The translations under genes were made by a program, and so were the position numbers. DNA of 64,000 nucleotides from Xanthomonas sp. F10. GTDB taxonomy: Bacteria > Pseudomonadota > Gammaproteobacteria > Xanthomonadales > Xanthomonadaceae. This document shows positions 8,271 to 17,191 of this stretch, in pieces (position 1 is the first letter of the stretch; the number at the start of each line of letters is the position of its first letter). The stretch lies in assembly GCF_014206815.1 (NCBI RefSeq), contig NZ_JACHNP010000001.1:1702456-1766455 (forward strand), written 5' to 3'. The notes beneath the pieces were generated by a model, which saw nothing but the letters and a program-made list of their open reading frames with translations, did not search any database and was not told the origin of the DNA.

Positions 8271-9604
8271 TGTCCGCTTCCACATTGATCGTCAACGCGC
8301 GCCTGGTCAACGAAGGCCGCGAAACCCAGGGCGACCTGCGCATCGCCGACGGCCGCATCGCCGCGATCGCCCCGCAGCTGGCCGCGCGCGACGGCGAGAC
8401 CGTGGTCGACGCCGCCGGGCGCTGGCTGCTGCCCGGCATGATCGACGACCAGGTGCACTTCCGCGAACCCGGCCTGACCCACAAGGGCGACATCGCCACC
8501 GAATCGGCGGCGGCGGTGGCCGGCGGCCTGACCAGCTTCATGGACATGCCCAACACCAACCCGCCGACGCTCGACGCCGCCGCGCTGCAGGCCAAGTACG
8601 ACGCCGCGCACGGCCGCGCCTGGGGCAACTACGGCTTCTACCTGGGCGCCAGCAACGACAACCTGGCCGCGATCCAGACCCTGGACCCGAAGACCGCGCC
8701 CGGCATCAAGGTGTTCATGGGCGCCTCCACCGGCAACATGCTGGTCGACAACCCGCAGACCCTGGACGCGATCTTCCGCGACGCGCCGACGCCGATCATC
8801 ACCCACTGCGAAGACACCCCGACCATCGACGCGACCCTGGCCGCGTTCAAGGAAAAGTACGGCGATGCGCTGACCCCGGACATGCACCCGGACATCCGCT
8901 CGCGCGAGGCCTGCCTGAAGTCCTCGCAGCTGGCGGTGTCGCTGGCGAAGAAGCACGGCACCCGCCTGCACGTGCTGCACATCTCCACCGCCGACGAGCT
9001 GGCGCTGTTCACGCCCGGCCCGATCCAGGGCAAGCGCATCACCGCCGAGACCTGCATCCACTTCCTGCGCTTCGACCGCGCCGACTACGCCACCCTGGGC
9101 AACCTGATCAAGTGCAACCCGGCGATCAAGGACGCCAGCGACCGCGAGGCGCTGATCCGTGCGATCGCCGAGGACGTGATCGACGTGCTCGCCACCGACC
9201 ACGCGCCGCACACCTGGGAAGAGAAGAGCAAGCCGTATGCGCAGGCGCCGTCCGGCCTGCCGCTGGTGCAGTACGCACTGGTCGCGGCGCTGGAACTGGT
9301 CCACGAGGGCCGGCTCAGCGTGGCCCAGGTGGTGCACAAGTTCGCGCACGCGCCGGCGCTGCTGTTCGACGTGCACGAGCGCGGCTTCCTGCGCGAGGGC
9401 TACCACGCCGACCTGGTGCTGATCGACGACACCACCTTCACCGTGCGCCGCGAGGACGTGCTGTCCAAGTGCGGCTGGTCGCCGTTCGAGGGCCGCAGCT
9501 TCCGCTCGAAGATCGCCGCGACCTGGGTCAATGGTGTGCTGGCCTGGGACGGGACCCGTCTGGTCGGCAGCCCTAACGGGCAGCGCCTGGCGTTCGACCG
9601 CTGA
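8270..9604 (+). CDS. pyrC: dihydroorotase (class I-type amidohydrolase)
   Basis: Zinc amidohydrolase that interconverts carbamoyl-aspartate and dihydroorotate in pyrimidine synthesis. The 444-residue product has the metal motif DDQVHFREPG near residue 62, MDMPNTNPPT, THCEDTP and HVLHISTADELALF histidine segments, and the ATDHAPHTWEEK metal-Asp segment near residue 305. Its size and DNTNPP-like motif place it in the long (class I, multifunctional-type) dihydroorotase group rather than the 350-residue E. coli PyrC type; an allantoinase-like role is a lesser alternative. Start and stop each share one base with neighbouring genes, so yidD, this gene and the M23 peptidase probably form one operon. 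Confidence 0.85.
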   Translation: MSASTLIVNARLVNEGRETQGDLRIADGRIAAIAPQLAARDGETVVDAAGRWLLPGMIDDQVHFREPGLTHKGDIATESAAAVAGGLTSFMDMPNTNPPTLDAAALQAKYDAAHGRAWGNYGFYLGASNDNLAAIQTLDPKTAPGIKVFMGASTGNMLVDNPQTLDAIFRDAPTPIITHCEDTPTIDATLAAFKEKYGDALTPDMHPDIRSREACLKSSQLAVSLAKKHGTRLHVLHISTADELALFTPGPIQGKRITAETCIHFLRFDRADYATLGNLIKCNPAIKDASDREALIRAIAEDVIDVLATDHAPHTWEEKSKPYAQAPSGLPLVQYALVAALELVHEGRLSVAQVVHKFAHAPALLFDVHERGFLREGYHADLVLIDDTTFTVRREDVLSKCGWSPFEGRSFRSKIAATWVNGVLAWDGTRLVGSPNGQRLAFDR

Positions 9605-10464
9605 TGCGCGGCGCCCTGGTGTCCGGCGCCGCACTGGCGCTGGTGCTGCTGACCGCACCGGTCGCCCCGGTGCTGCACGCGCAGACGCCGGCCGCGGCCG
9701 CTGCCGAGGCGCGCAGCGTATTCCCGCACAGCGCCTCGCAAGGCGCGCTGGTGATCGGCAAGGTGGCGCCGGGCAGCCGCGTGCAATACGCCGGCCGCAC
9801 CCTGCGGGTCAGCGACTACGGCAGCGTGGTGTTCGGCATCGGCCGCGACGAGCGCGGCCCGCTGCGCATCGCCGTGCAGCGCCCGGACGGCGGCAGCGAA
9901 ACCATCGAGATCGCGGTGACGCCGCGCGACTGGCCGCTGGAACAGGTCAACGGGGTGCCGCCGAAGACGGTGAACCCGCCGCCGGCGATCGCCGAGCGGA
10001 TCAAGCGCGAACAGGCCCAGGTCACCGCCGCGCGCGACCGCGACGACCCGCGCACCGATTTCGCCGCGCCCTTCATCTGGCCGGTGCAGGGCCGCATCAG
10101 CGGCCGCTTCGGCAACGCCCGGGTCTACAACGGCCAGCCCGGCGCCGGCCATTCCGGCATGGACATCGCCGTGCCCACCGGCACCCCGGTCAAGGCCCCG
10201 GCCGCCGGCATCGTCACCTTCGCCGCCCCGGACCTGTACCTGACCGGCGGCACCGTGCTGCTGGATCACGGCTACGGCGTCAGCTCCAACTTCCTGCATC
10301 TGTCGCGGATCGACGTGAAGGTCGGCGACCGCATCGCCCAGGGCCAGGTCATCGGCGCAGTCGGCGCCACCGGGCGTGCGACCGGGCCGCATCTGCATTG
10401 GGGGATGAACTGGTTCGACGTGCGCATCGACCCATTGCTGGTGCTGGAGCGGACGAAGCAGTAG
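9604..10464 (+). CDS. secreted M23-family peptidoglycan metallopeptidase
   Basis: A 286-residue protein with a signal peptide (ALALVLLTAPVAPVLHAQ). Residues 40-130 form an N-terminal beta-rich domain of the kind seen in YebA/NlpD relatives. The LytM/M23 domain has the zinc motif HSGMD (H183, D187) and the HLHW segment (H263, H265), so all metal and catalytic residues are kept. It should cut peptide cross-links in the cell wall in the periplasm. The ATG overlaps the previous stop by one base. Its last 44 bases are repeated three more times downstream in a 130-bp tandem array. Confidence 0.9.
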   Translation: MRGALVSGAALALVLLTAPVAPVLHAQTPAAAAAEARSVFPHSASQGALVIGKVAPGSRVQYAGRTLRVSDYGSVVFGIGRDERGPLRIAVQRPDGGSETIEIAVTPRDWPLEQVNGVPPKTVNPPPAIAERIKREQAQVTAARDRDDPRTDFAAPFIWPVQGRISGRFGNARVYNGQPGAGHSGMDIAVPTGTPVKAPAAGIVTFAAPDLYLTGGTVLLDHGYGVSSNFLHLSRIDVKVGDRIAQGQVIGAVGATGRATGPHLHWGMNWFDVRIDPLLVLERTKQ

Positions 10465-10913
10465 TCAAGCGCTGGTGGGTCAGGTGCGTGGCGCGCAGCG
10501 GCGCGTTCCTCATCCGGGTCACCGACACATTTGCCTGGCGCGGTTAGACGTACGCATCGATCCACTGCTGGTGCTGGAGCGGACGAAGCAGTAGTCAAGC
10601 GCTGGTGGATCAGGTGCGTGGCGCGCGGCGGCGCGTTCCTCATCCGGGTCACCGACACATTTGCCTGGCGCGGTTAGACGTGCGCATCGACCCGTTGCTG
10701 GTGCTGGAGCGGACGAAGCAGTAGTCAAGCGCTGGTGGGTCAGGTGCGTGGCGCGCGGCGGCGCGTTCCTCATCCGGGTCACCGACACATTTGCCTGGCG
10801 CGGTTAGACGTGCGCATCGATCCACTGCTGGTGCTGGAGCGGACGAAGCAGCAATAGAGCGCTGGTGCGCCACGTGCACAGGCGCGCGGCGGCGCGGTCA
10901 TCAGATGAAATGG
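10421..10913. repeat. 130-bp tandem array carrying the M23 gene 3' end
   Basis: Units begin at 10421, 10551, 10681 and 10811, an exact 130-base period. Each starts with the codons for VRIDPLLVLERTKQ and a stop, followed by about 85 bases of non-coding DNA ending in CTGGCGCGGTTAGACG. The first unit belongs to the real gene. The fourth is partial, ends KQQ-stop and has a different flank. Differences between units within the coding part are all synonymous (GTG/GTA, GAC/GAT, CCA/CCG, TTG/CTG). Confidence 0.92.
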
Positions 10914-10935
10914 CGTACAGCAGCGCATGCATTTC

Positions 10936-11001
10936 GTAGGAGCGGCTTCAGCCGCGACGGGCATTCCCGGTAACGCCTGTCGCGGCGGAAGCCGCTCCTA
11001 C
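10936..11001. repeat. REP-type palindrome, family A
   Basis: GTAGGAGCGGCTTCAGCCGC on the left faces its near-complement GCGGCGGAAGCCGCTCCTAC on the right across about 25 bases. The same element occurs at 34967, 42088 and 52399, with a single unpaired half near 42004. It is an intergenic mobile-type palindrome, possibly moved by a RAYT-like transposase that is not in this window. Confidence 0.85.
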
Positions 11002-11158
11002 AGATGTCCTGAAGTCGCTTCGACATTGCAACGCTGCGCGGCATCCACGTCGTGCAGCGGCTGGGACGTCGGATCTCGGTGCAGGAACGCAAGCGGCGGA
11101 GGCTAGGCGCGCCGGCGCTTGCTCGAATGGCGGCGCGCGACACGGGCGGTTTGGCGCG

Positions 11159-11320
11159 AAGCCGTACCCTCACCCCACCCCCTGTCCCGGAGGGAGAGGG
11201 GCTTGCTGCCGTTCCTTCTCCCGTCGGGACCACGGCCATCTTTCTGCCGTTCGGACCATGGCCCCTTTGTAGGGGAAGGTGCCCCGAACGGCGGATGAGG
11301 GGACGGGCGCAGCCTCATGC
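11159..11320. repeat. dispersed intergenic repeat, family B, copy 2
   Basis: This copy has CCCTCACCCCACCCCCTGTC, GGGAGAGGGGCTT, CCTTCTCCCGTCGGGACC and GGTGCCCCGAACGGCGGATG, the same blocks as in copy 1 but in altered order. It fills the space between the REP and the next gene. Confidence 0.65.
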
Positions 11321-11345
11321 AATGCGCTGGCGCGCAGCCTTTCCG

Positions 11346-12302
11346 CTACGCAGGCGTGACCACCTCCAGCAGCCGCCCCAGCACCACGTGCGACGGGCTG
11401 TTGGCCAGGTCCAGCGGCATCACCAGCTTGGGATTGGGATGCGGCAAGGGCGTTCCCGGGGTCTCTTCGCCGGCTTCCCGCAGCAGCGTGCCGTTGTCGT
11501 CCACCTGGTCGGTGACCGGCGGCAGCGGCGGCAGGCCCAGCCCGGCACGGACCGCGTTGGCGCGGCTGAGCAGCTCGTCGTCGGCGACCGTGGTCAGCGC
11601 CGAGGCAGCCAGGCTGGCCGGGGCGCCCTCCACCGCTGCCAGGCGCTGCGCCACGTCGGCCAGGGCCTGCTGCCGATGCGGATGCAGCAGCTGCCACACT
11701 TCTTCCCACAGCGCCTTCCAGTCCAGCTGCGGGAACGGCATGTGGGTCGGCCCGCTCAGCACGATCTGCGGCGCCAGTCGGCCCGGCGGCGTCACGTCGC
11801 ATTCGGCCAGCACGCGGTACACCACCTCGCTGCACACCATGTGCGACGGGTTGTCGCGCACCAGGTAATCCAGCGCCTCGCGCACCACGATCCGCGCCAA
11901 CCAATGCTGCGGCCATTTGCCGCGAATGGCGACCAGCAGGCCGAGCGTGGCCAGGCTGTCCAGCGGGTACGGCACGCCCAGCAGCGACTGCGCCTTGGCC
12001 AGCACGCTGGCGCGGTCGGCGTCGTCCAGCGCCACGCCGGCATAGCTGAGCGGGCGGTAGGCATCGATGATCAGATAATCGGTGGTGTCGGTCAGCCGCT
12101 GCGACAGCGGATAGCGGCGCACGCCGCTGGCCGCCGCCTCGATCAGGTCGCCGTGATCGGCGACGATGGCGGCATGGCTGTAGATGCTGTCGCCGCACCA
12201 GGCGATCAGTTCGGACACCGGGCCGCAGCCCAGTTGCAGCAGGATGTCGCCGACCTGCAACTGATCGGGAGCGAACGCGGGCAAAGCGGGCTGTGCAGTC
12301 AT
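11346..12302 (-). CDS. YiiX/C92-like permuted papain-fold cysteine peptidase or amidase
   Basis: A 318-residue protein. The N-terminal half has the signature of the permuted NlpC/P60-like YaeF/YiiX (peptidase C92) family: LQVGDILLQLG, then YSHAAIVADHGDLIEAA, with the catalytic His in YSHAAIV, and later HMVCSEVVYRVL with the catalytic Cys. There is no obvious signal peptide. The last 100 residues are proline-rich and unlike the enzyme core. Its ATG overlaps the stop of the upstream 7TM-GGDEF gene (ATGA), so the two proteins are made together. Family members act on lipids, acyl groups or peptidoglycan amides; the substrate is not known here. Confidence 0.75.
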   Translation of the reverse strand: MTAQPALPAFAPDQLQVGDILLQLGCGPVSELIAWCGDSIYSHAAIVADHGDLIEAAASGVRRYPLSQRLTDTTDYLIIDAYRPLSYAGVALDDADRASVLAKAQSLLGVPYPLDSLATLGLLVAIRGKWPQHWLARIVVREALDYLVRDNPSHMVCSEVVYRVLAECDVTPPGRLAPQIVLSGPTHMPFPQLDWKALWEEVWQLLHPHRQQALADVAQRLAAVEGAPASLAASALTTVADDELLSRANAVRAGLGLPPLPPVTDQVDDNGTLLREAGEETPGTPLPHPNPKLVMPLDLANSPSHVVLGRLLEVVTPA

Positions 12303-14050
12303 GGCTGAGGCTCCTGGTGGGTGGCGCGGTGGGGGGTGGACACGCTGACGCGGTTGCGGCCGGCGGCCTTGCTGGCGTACAGCGCGGCATCGGCCCGCTG
12401 CAACAGCGTCGCGACGCTCTCGCCGCGCTGCCATTGCGCCACGCCGACGCTCAGCGTGCATGACAGCGCCTGGCCTTCGCGCGGCAACGGCTGCGCGGCC
12501 ACGTGCTGGCGGATGTCCTCGGCCACGCGGCGCGCGGCCTCCAGGGTGGCGCCGGGCATCAGCAGCAGCATTTCGTCGCCGCCCTGGCGGCCGAGCGTGT
12601 CGGTGCTGCGCAGGCGCGCCCGCGCGCAGGCGGCGACCCAGCGCAGGCAGGCATCGCCGCTGGCGTGGCCATGGATGTCGTTGATGCGCTTGAAATGGTC
12701 GATGTCGATGTAGGCCAGCGCCAACGGCCGCTCGCTGCGCGCGGCCTCCTGCAGCGCGTCGGCCAGGCGCTGCTGCAGGGCGGCACGGGTAAGGATGCCG
12801 GTGAGCTCGTCCACCGTCGCCATGCGGCTGGCACGGTCGCGGTCGCGGCGCAGCTCCAGGATCTGCTCGGCCAGGCCGAAGGTCACCAGCAGGCAGGAGA
12901 TCGCCAGGGCCAGGCTGATGCCGTGCGCCAGCACCGGCGCGGCCAGATCCAGGCGCAGCCAGCCGGTCAGCTCCAGACAGCGCAGCACGCATAGCATCCA
13001 CAGCGGGGTCCACGAGGCCAGCAGCGGCCAGGCGTAGCGCTGCCCGCGCAAGGCCAGCAGCAGGCAACACGGCAGCAGCAGCGCCGCGCCGACGATCAGC
13101 CCGAGATTGCCGAGCAGGCTCAGCACTGCCGCGTCCGACAGCAGGCAGGCGATGGCGATGACCAGCAAATACAGCGCACACAGCCGCAGCACCCGGTCCA
13201 GCCGCGGCAGTTGCCGCTGCATCTCCAGTTGCCGACGCTGGAAGGTGATGATGAAGAAGCCGCCGAGCGCGGCGACGATGCGCATCGGCGTCGGCGAGGA
13301 CGCGAACACGCTGGCCAGGCCGGGCACCGCGCGCGCCTCGCCGCCGAGGCCGAGCAGGTACAGCAGCACGCACATCACGTTGGCGGTGAAGTAGCCGTAG
13401 ATCGACTCGCGCAGGCGCGCCCACAACGCGATCGCCAGGATCGCCAGCACCGCGGTCGAGCCGAGGATGAAGGCGCGCCAGCCGACGTAGTGCAGGTCCT
13501 CGCGCTGCACCTGCGCCAGCGGCACGATGCCCACCGGCATCGGCATCGCCGCCGGCGCATGCACCCGCAGCCAGATCGAGGCGCCGCGCGGCAGCCCCTG
13601 CGGCAAGTCGATCACCAGGGCGCGGGTGGAGTAGCGCAGGTCGGCGTCGGCGCCGTAGATCGCGCGCCGGATCGGCGCGGCGCGTCCCGGCACCCAGGCC
13701 TCGACCCGGGTCAGGTACGGCGACTGCAGCACCAGTTGCGGTTGGCCTTCGCTGCCAATCGCGCGGTCGGCGCGGATGCGCCACCAGGTGGGCTGCTTGC
13801 TGCGCTCGTACAGGGTCGCGCCATGGCCGGCATCGACAAACGCGGCATCGTGGCGCCCCGCCACCACCTCCTGCGCCGGCGGGTCGGCGGCCAGCCGTTG
13901 CAGCAACACTTCCTGCCCCAGCGCCGACCCGACCATCCCCAGGCACAGCAACAGGCAGCACCAACGGCACAGGCGCTTCAATCGACGGGTTCCAAGTGGG
14001 ATGGGCGTCGAGCGTAGCGCAAGCCGCGACCACGTTCGTATCCAATTCAC
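12299..14050 (-). CDS. 7TM-DISM-type membrane diguanylate cyclase with GGDEM signature
   Basis: Signals through cyclic-di-GMP. After a signal peptide (about residues 26-45, ending SALGQ) comes a periplasmic beta-rich region with WWRIRADRAI and an RVEAW strand, typical of 7TMR-DISMED2, then about seven hydrophobic helices (residues 200-390), then a GGDEF domain starting near LRRDRDRASRMATVDELTGI. The signature reads GGDEM (490-494) rather than GGDEF; the inhibitory RxxD site (RSTD) sits five residues before it. The start is uncertain: I took the GTG at 14050; an ATG at 14098 and a TTG at 13981 are alternatives. It is coupled to the YiiX-like gene. Confidence 0.82.
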   Translation of the reverse strand: MNWIRTWSRLALRSTPIPLGTRRLKRLCRWCCLLLCLGMVGSALGQEVLLQRLAADPPAQEVVAGRHDAAFVDAGHGATLYERSKQPTWWRIRADRAIGSEGQPQLVLQSPYLTRVEAWVPGRAAPIRRAIYGADADLRYSTRALVIDLPQGLPRGASIWLRVHAPAAMPMPVGIVPLAQVQREDLHYVGWRAFILGSTAVLAILAIALWARLRESIYGYFTANVMCVLLYLLGLGGEARAVPGLASVFASSPTPMRIVAALGGFFIITFQRRQLEMQRQLPRLDRVLRLCALYLLVIAIACLLSDAAVLSLLGNLGLIVGAALLLPCCLLLALRGQRYAWPLLASWTPLWMLCVLRCLELTGWLRLDLAAPVLAHGISLALAISCLLVTFGLAEQILELRRDRDRASRMATVDELTGILTRAALQQRLADALQEAARSERPLALAYIDIDHFKRINDIHGHASGDACLRWVAACARARLRSTDTLGRQGGDEMLLLMPGATLEAARRVAEDIRQHVAAQPLPREGQALSCTLSVGVAQWQRGESVATLLQRADAALYASKAAGRNRVSVSTPHRATHQEPQP

Positions 14051-14360
14051 ATCCCCATCACACGAGACGCCCGCACCGGCCTGCACGCGCAGATTCATGC
14101 CGCAGTGCCGCGGCGGGCCGGCGATCGACGGCCCGAAGGGGCAAGCAACTCCCCTGCTCTCCCGGCGATCTGCGCCGTCGCTCAACGGCGAACGTGATGG
14201 AGACGGCACAACCGGTCGCTGGCTGCGGCATCGGCCGGACGCGATAGACAAAGGCCCCTACCATCGCCGGTCCGCTGACGACGCCGACTGACGCGACCGG
14301 ATGACACCGGTATCATTACGGGCGCCGCCGCGGGTCCTTATCCTTGAGCGGAGGCTTTCC
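14051..14360. other. intergenic region upstream of two divergent genes
   Basis: It separates the 7TM-GGDEF gene from pectinesterase. Apart from the promoter at 14288-14316 I see no gene, RNA or clear repeat in it. Confidence 0.5.
14288..14316 (+). promoter_or_regulatory. candidate sigma-70 promoter of pectinesterase gene
   Basis: CTGACG (14288-14293) and TATCAT (14311-14316) are 17 bases apart, resembling TTGACA-N17-TATAAT. The coding start lies 44 bases beyond, with GGAGG as ribosome site. Confidence 0.5.
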
Positions 14361-15542
14361 ATGACCGTATCGCGCTGGTTGCTGCTTTCCTCCACCCTCG
14401 TCCTGGCGGCGGGGGTCGTCACCGACGCCCCGGCGCTGACCGGGACCGCGTCGCGCCCGCAACTGACCAGCAGCGAGGCGGCCAACCAGACCGTCGCCCG
14501 CCACCTGGCCCAGGCCGGCCCGATCGGCGCGCTGGTCACCGACAACTGGGATCCGAGCGCCGGGGTCGCGCTGCTGCAGGCCGACTACGCGGTGGCGGCC
14601 GACGGCAGCACCCGCTACCGCACCGTGCAGGCCGCGGTGGACGCCGCGGTCGCCGCCGGCGGCAGCATGCGCCGCTACATCAGCGTGGCGCCGGGCACCT
14701 ACACCGAACTGGTCTGCGTCCCCGCCGCGGCGCCGCCGCTCACCCTGTTCGGCCTCGGCGGCAGCCCGGCCAGCACCACGATCCGCTTCGGCAACGCCAA
14801 CCCCACGCCCAAGCCCATCGGCAGCGCCACCCACCCCTGCGCCAGCAACGCCGCCAGCAGCACCGTCGGCACCTCCGACAGCGGCACCGTCACCGTACGC
14901 GCCGCGCAGTTCCAGGCGCGCAACCTGGCGATCGTCAACAGCTACGTCGAAGGCACCTACAGCGGCAGCAACCAGTCGGCGGTGGCGCTGGCGTTGCGCG
15001 GCGACAAGGCGGTGATTGAGAACGTGGTGCTGACCGGCAACCAGGACACCCTGCTGGTCAGCGCCGGCAGCGCCAACACGGTGATCCGCGCCTATTTCAA
15101 GGGCGGCACCATCGAGGGCGATACCGACTTCATCTTCGGCTCGGGCGTGGCGGTGTTCGCCGGCAGCACCATCCGCTACACCGCCGCGCGCCGTGGCGCC
15201 AACGATGGCGGCGTGATCTTCGCACCCAGCACCCGGCCGGGCAGCAGCTACGGCTTCCTCGCCGTCGGCAGCACCTTCGATGCGGTCGGCACACCAGGCA
15301 GCGGCACGGTGTGGCTGGGGCGGGCCTGGGACGAGAGCGTGGGCAGCCTGTCCAACTACGTCGGCGGCACCTCGCCCAACGGCAAGGTGGTGATCCGCGA
15401 CTCGGCGCTGGGCGGCCACATCCGCAAGGACGCGCCGTGGAACGCCTCGACCATCGGCCGGCCGTACTGCAGCAGCGGCTGCAGCACCTCGGCCAATCGC
15501 TTCTACGAGTACGCCAACAGCGGCGCCGGCAGCGCGCCCTGA
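14361..15542 (+). CDS. secreted pectinesterase
   Basis: Removes methyl esters from pectin so that lyases can cut it. The 393-residue product has a signal peptide (SRWLLLSSTLVLAAGVVTDAPA) and the parallel beta-helix family motifs in order: YRTVQAAVDAAV, YISVAPGTYTE, GNQDTLL with the first catalytic Asp, GDTDFIFG with the second, and VWLGRAWD with the Arg/Trp pair. GGAGG is well placed before the ATG. No other pectin enzyme is adjacent, but a ketodeoxygluconate permease at 45211-46185 would serve the same pathway. In xanthomonads such enzymes are extracellular and used on plants. Confidence 0.92.
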   Translation: MTVSRWLLLSSTLVLAAGVVTDAPALTGTASRPQLTSSEAANQTVARHLAQAGPIGALVTDNWDPSAGVALLQADYAVAADGSTRYRTVQAAVDAAVAAGGSMRRYISVAPGTYTELVCVPAAAPPLTLFGLGGSPASTTIRFGNANPTPKPIGSATHPCASNAASSTVGTSDSGTVTVRAAQFQARNLAIVNSYVEGTYSGSNQSAVALALRGDKAVIENVVLTGNQDTLLVSAGSANTVIRAYFKGGTIEGDTDFIFGSGVAVFAGSTIRYTAARRGANDGGVIFAPSTRPGSSYGFLAVGSTFDAVGTPGSGTVWLGRAWDESVGSLSNYVGGTSPNGKVVIRDSALGGHIRKDAPWNASTIGRPYCSSGCSTSANRFYEYANSGAGSAP

Positions 15543-15570
15543 GGCAAGGGAGCAGCGCGGGTTGGCGGCC

Positions 15571-16275
15571 TCAGCCCAGCCCGGCCCACCAGGCGCGCCA
15601 CAGCGTCGCCATCTGTCCCGCTGGCTTGGGCGCGGTGGCCGCCTGCTGCGCGGTGCGCGCACGCGCCAGCGCCGACAGGATGCGTCGCGGGCGCGGCCCG
15701 CGCACGCGGCGCGGCCACTGCTGCAGCAAGGCCTGCGCCCAGCGCTGGCGCTGCTGCGCTTCATCGCCGCCGCGCAGCGCCAGCGGCGCAGTGGCGGCGC
15801 CGCCCTCGGCCAGACGCTGCGCCAGCACCTGCAGCGCGACCGGCACCGCGACGCCCTCGGCCGGGGCCTCGAACAGCGCCCGCTCGACCGCAGCCACCGC
15901 CCGCGCGAACGGCTCCAGCCGCTCCAGCGCATGCGCCGTGTCGGCCGCGGCCGCGCGCGACTCCGGCAGGCTCGGCAAGGCCTCGGCCAGTTGTGTCCAC
16001 GGCGCAGCGACCGGTTCCAGCACCCGGCCCAGCGGATGCCGCGAACGCTGCCCGGCCCAGCTGCGCAGTTCCTCGCCCCACCAGGCCAGCTTGGCGTCGG
16101 CCGGCAGCGGATCGCCGGCGATGTTGAGGATGTCGTCGAATTCCTGCAGCAGGGCGAACCAGGCCACGGTGCGGGCGCGCTGCGGCGCCGGCACGAAGGC
16201 CTCGGCCACGGCCCATTCCGGCCAGCGGCGGCGCCATTTGTCGAGGAAGGCATCCAGGGCGGACGAACTGCTCAT
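15571..16275 (-). CDS. squalene/phytoene synthase-like protein, probably degenerate
   Basis: A 234-residue protein resembling the isoprenoid synthase fold of squalene/phytoene synthases: WFALLQEFDDILNIAGDP followed by KLAWWGEELRSWA and HPLGRVL. Real enzymes have two Asp-rich motifs (DDxxD and a later DxxxD). Here the first reads DDILN with the final Asp lost, and I cannot find the second. The protein is also shorter than the usual 280-300 residues. It may be a non-catalytic homologue. I chose the ATG at 16275; the frame stays open to 16431. It is the last gene of a minus-strand run with the phosphatase, ubiG and mtaD, at a gap of about 190 bases. Confidence 0.65.
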   Translation of the reverse strand: MSSSSALDAFLDKWRRRWPEWAVAEAFVPAPQRARTVAWFALLQEFDDILNIAGDPLPADAKLAWWGEELRSWAGQRSRHPLGRVLEPVAAPWTQLAEALPSLPESRAAAADTAHALERLEPFARAVAAVERALFEAPAEGVAVPVALQVLAQRLAEGGAATAPLALRGGDEAQQRQRWAQALLQQWPRRVRGPRPRRILSALARARTAQQAATAPKPAGQMATLWRAWWAGLG

Positions 16276-16468
16276 GCGATCGGTGAATCCGGAGTCGGGC
16301 GCGCGCAACGACAGCGTCGCGCAACGGGAAAGTGAGCGCGTTGTCGCGCGGAACGCGCAGTTTACGTGCGTGGCCGGTGGATGCCGAGCGGTGGCGGCGT
16401 GCATGCGGCGACACAGCGATCGCGACATCAACGCGGCGGCGTCGCCAACGCGGCGACAGCGCCCGGCC

Positions 16469-17173
16469 TCAGGGAGCGGCTGCGCTCACCGGCCAGGCCG
16501 CAGCGTCGTACAACTCGGCCGGCGCGGCGACCATCGCATCGGCGCGCCAGGCCAGCGGGTCGTCCTCGTCCAGCCGGTAGCCCCACAGCACCGCGACCGA
16601 GGCCATGCCGGCTGCCCGCGCGGCAAGGATGTCGCGTTCGTCGTCGCCGACGTAGACCACCTCATGCGGCGCCACGCCCAAGCGCTGCGCCGCGACCTGC
16701 AGCGGCAACGGATGCGGCTTGCGCTCGGGCAGCGTGTCGCCGCCGATCAGCACCGCGCAGCGCTGCTCCCACTGCAGCTGCGGCAGAATCAACCGTGCCA
16801 GTGCCTCGGGCTTGTTGGTGACGATGCCCCATACGCTGCCCGCAGCCTCCAGCCGCTGCAGTAGCTCGGCGATGCCGTCGAACGGCTGCGAATGGCGGCC
16901 GATCAGCGCCTCGTAGTGGCGCAGGAACGCCGGAATCAACGCATCGCGCTCGGCCGCTGGCAGGTCCGGAAACGCGACCCCGAGCATCGCCCGCGAGCCC
17001 TTGGACACCACCGGCCGCAACTGCGCCAGGTCGAGCGCAGAGCGGCCATGCTCGGCCAGCACCGCATTGGCCGCGGCCAGCAGATCCGGCGCACTGTCCA
17101 GCAGCGTGCCATCCAGATCGAACAGCACCACCCGCGGGTAGCGCGTCCGGGTATCGCCCGCCGTGGACGTCAC
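16469..17173 (-). CDS. HAD-family sugar-phosphate phosphatase (Gph or MupP)
   Basis: A 234-residue HAD phosphatase. The nucleophile motif FDLDGTLLDS begins near residue 17, a mid motif is IVTNKP, the basic motif ERKPHP and the metal motif YVGDDERDI follow. It would normally be annotated as phosphoglycolate phosphatase. The order mtaD-ubiG-HAD phosphatase matches the Pseudomonas locus where this gene is MupP, the N-acetylmuramic acid 6-phosphate phosphatase of cell-wall recycling, so that is a serious alternative. The start is not certain; I used the GTG at 17173, 46 bases after the ubiG stop. Confidence 0.82.
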   Translation of the reverse strand: MTSTAGDTRTRYPRVVLFDLDGTLLDSAPDLLAAANAVLAEHGRSALDLAQLRPVVSKGSRAMLGVAFPDLPAAERDALIPAFLRHYEALIGRHSQPFDGIAELLQRLEAAGSVWGIVTNKPEALARLILPQLQWEQRCAVLIGGDTLPERKPHPLPLQVAAQRLGVAPHEVVYVGDDERDILAARAAGMASVAVLWGYRLDEDDPLAWRADAMVAAPAELYDAAAWPVSAAAP

Positions 17174-17191
17174 GCGCGCACGCACCCGCCG

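Noticed and set aside
10272-10964. Repeated minus-strand frames giving near-identical peptides
   Set aside because: They result from the 130-bp tandem array and have no independent ribosome site or known domain.
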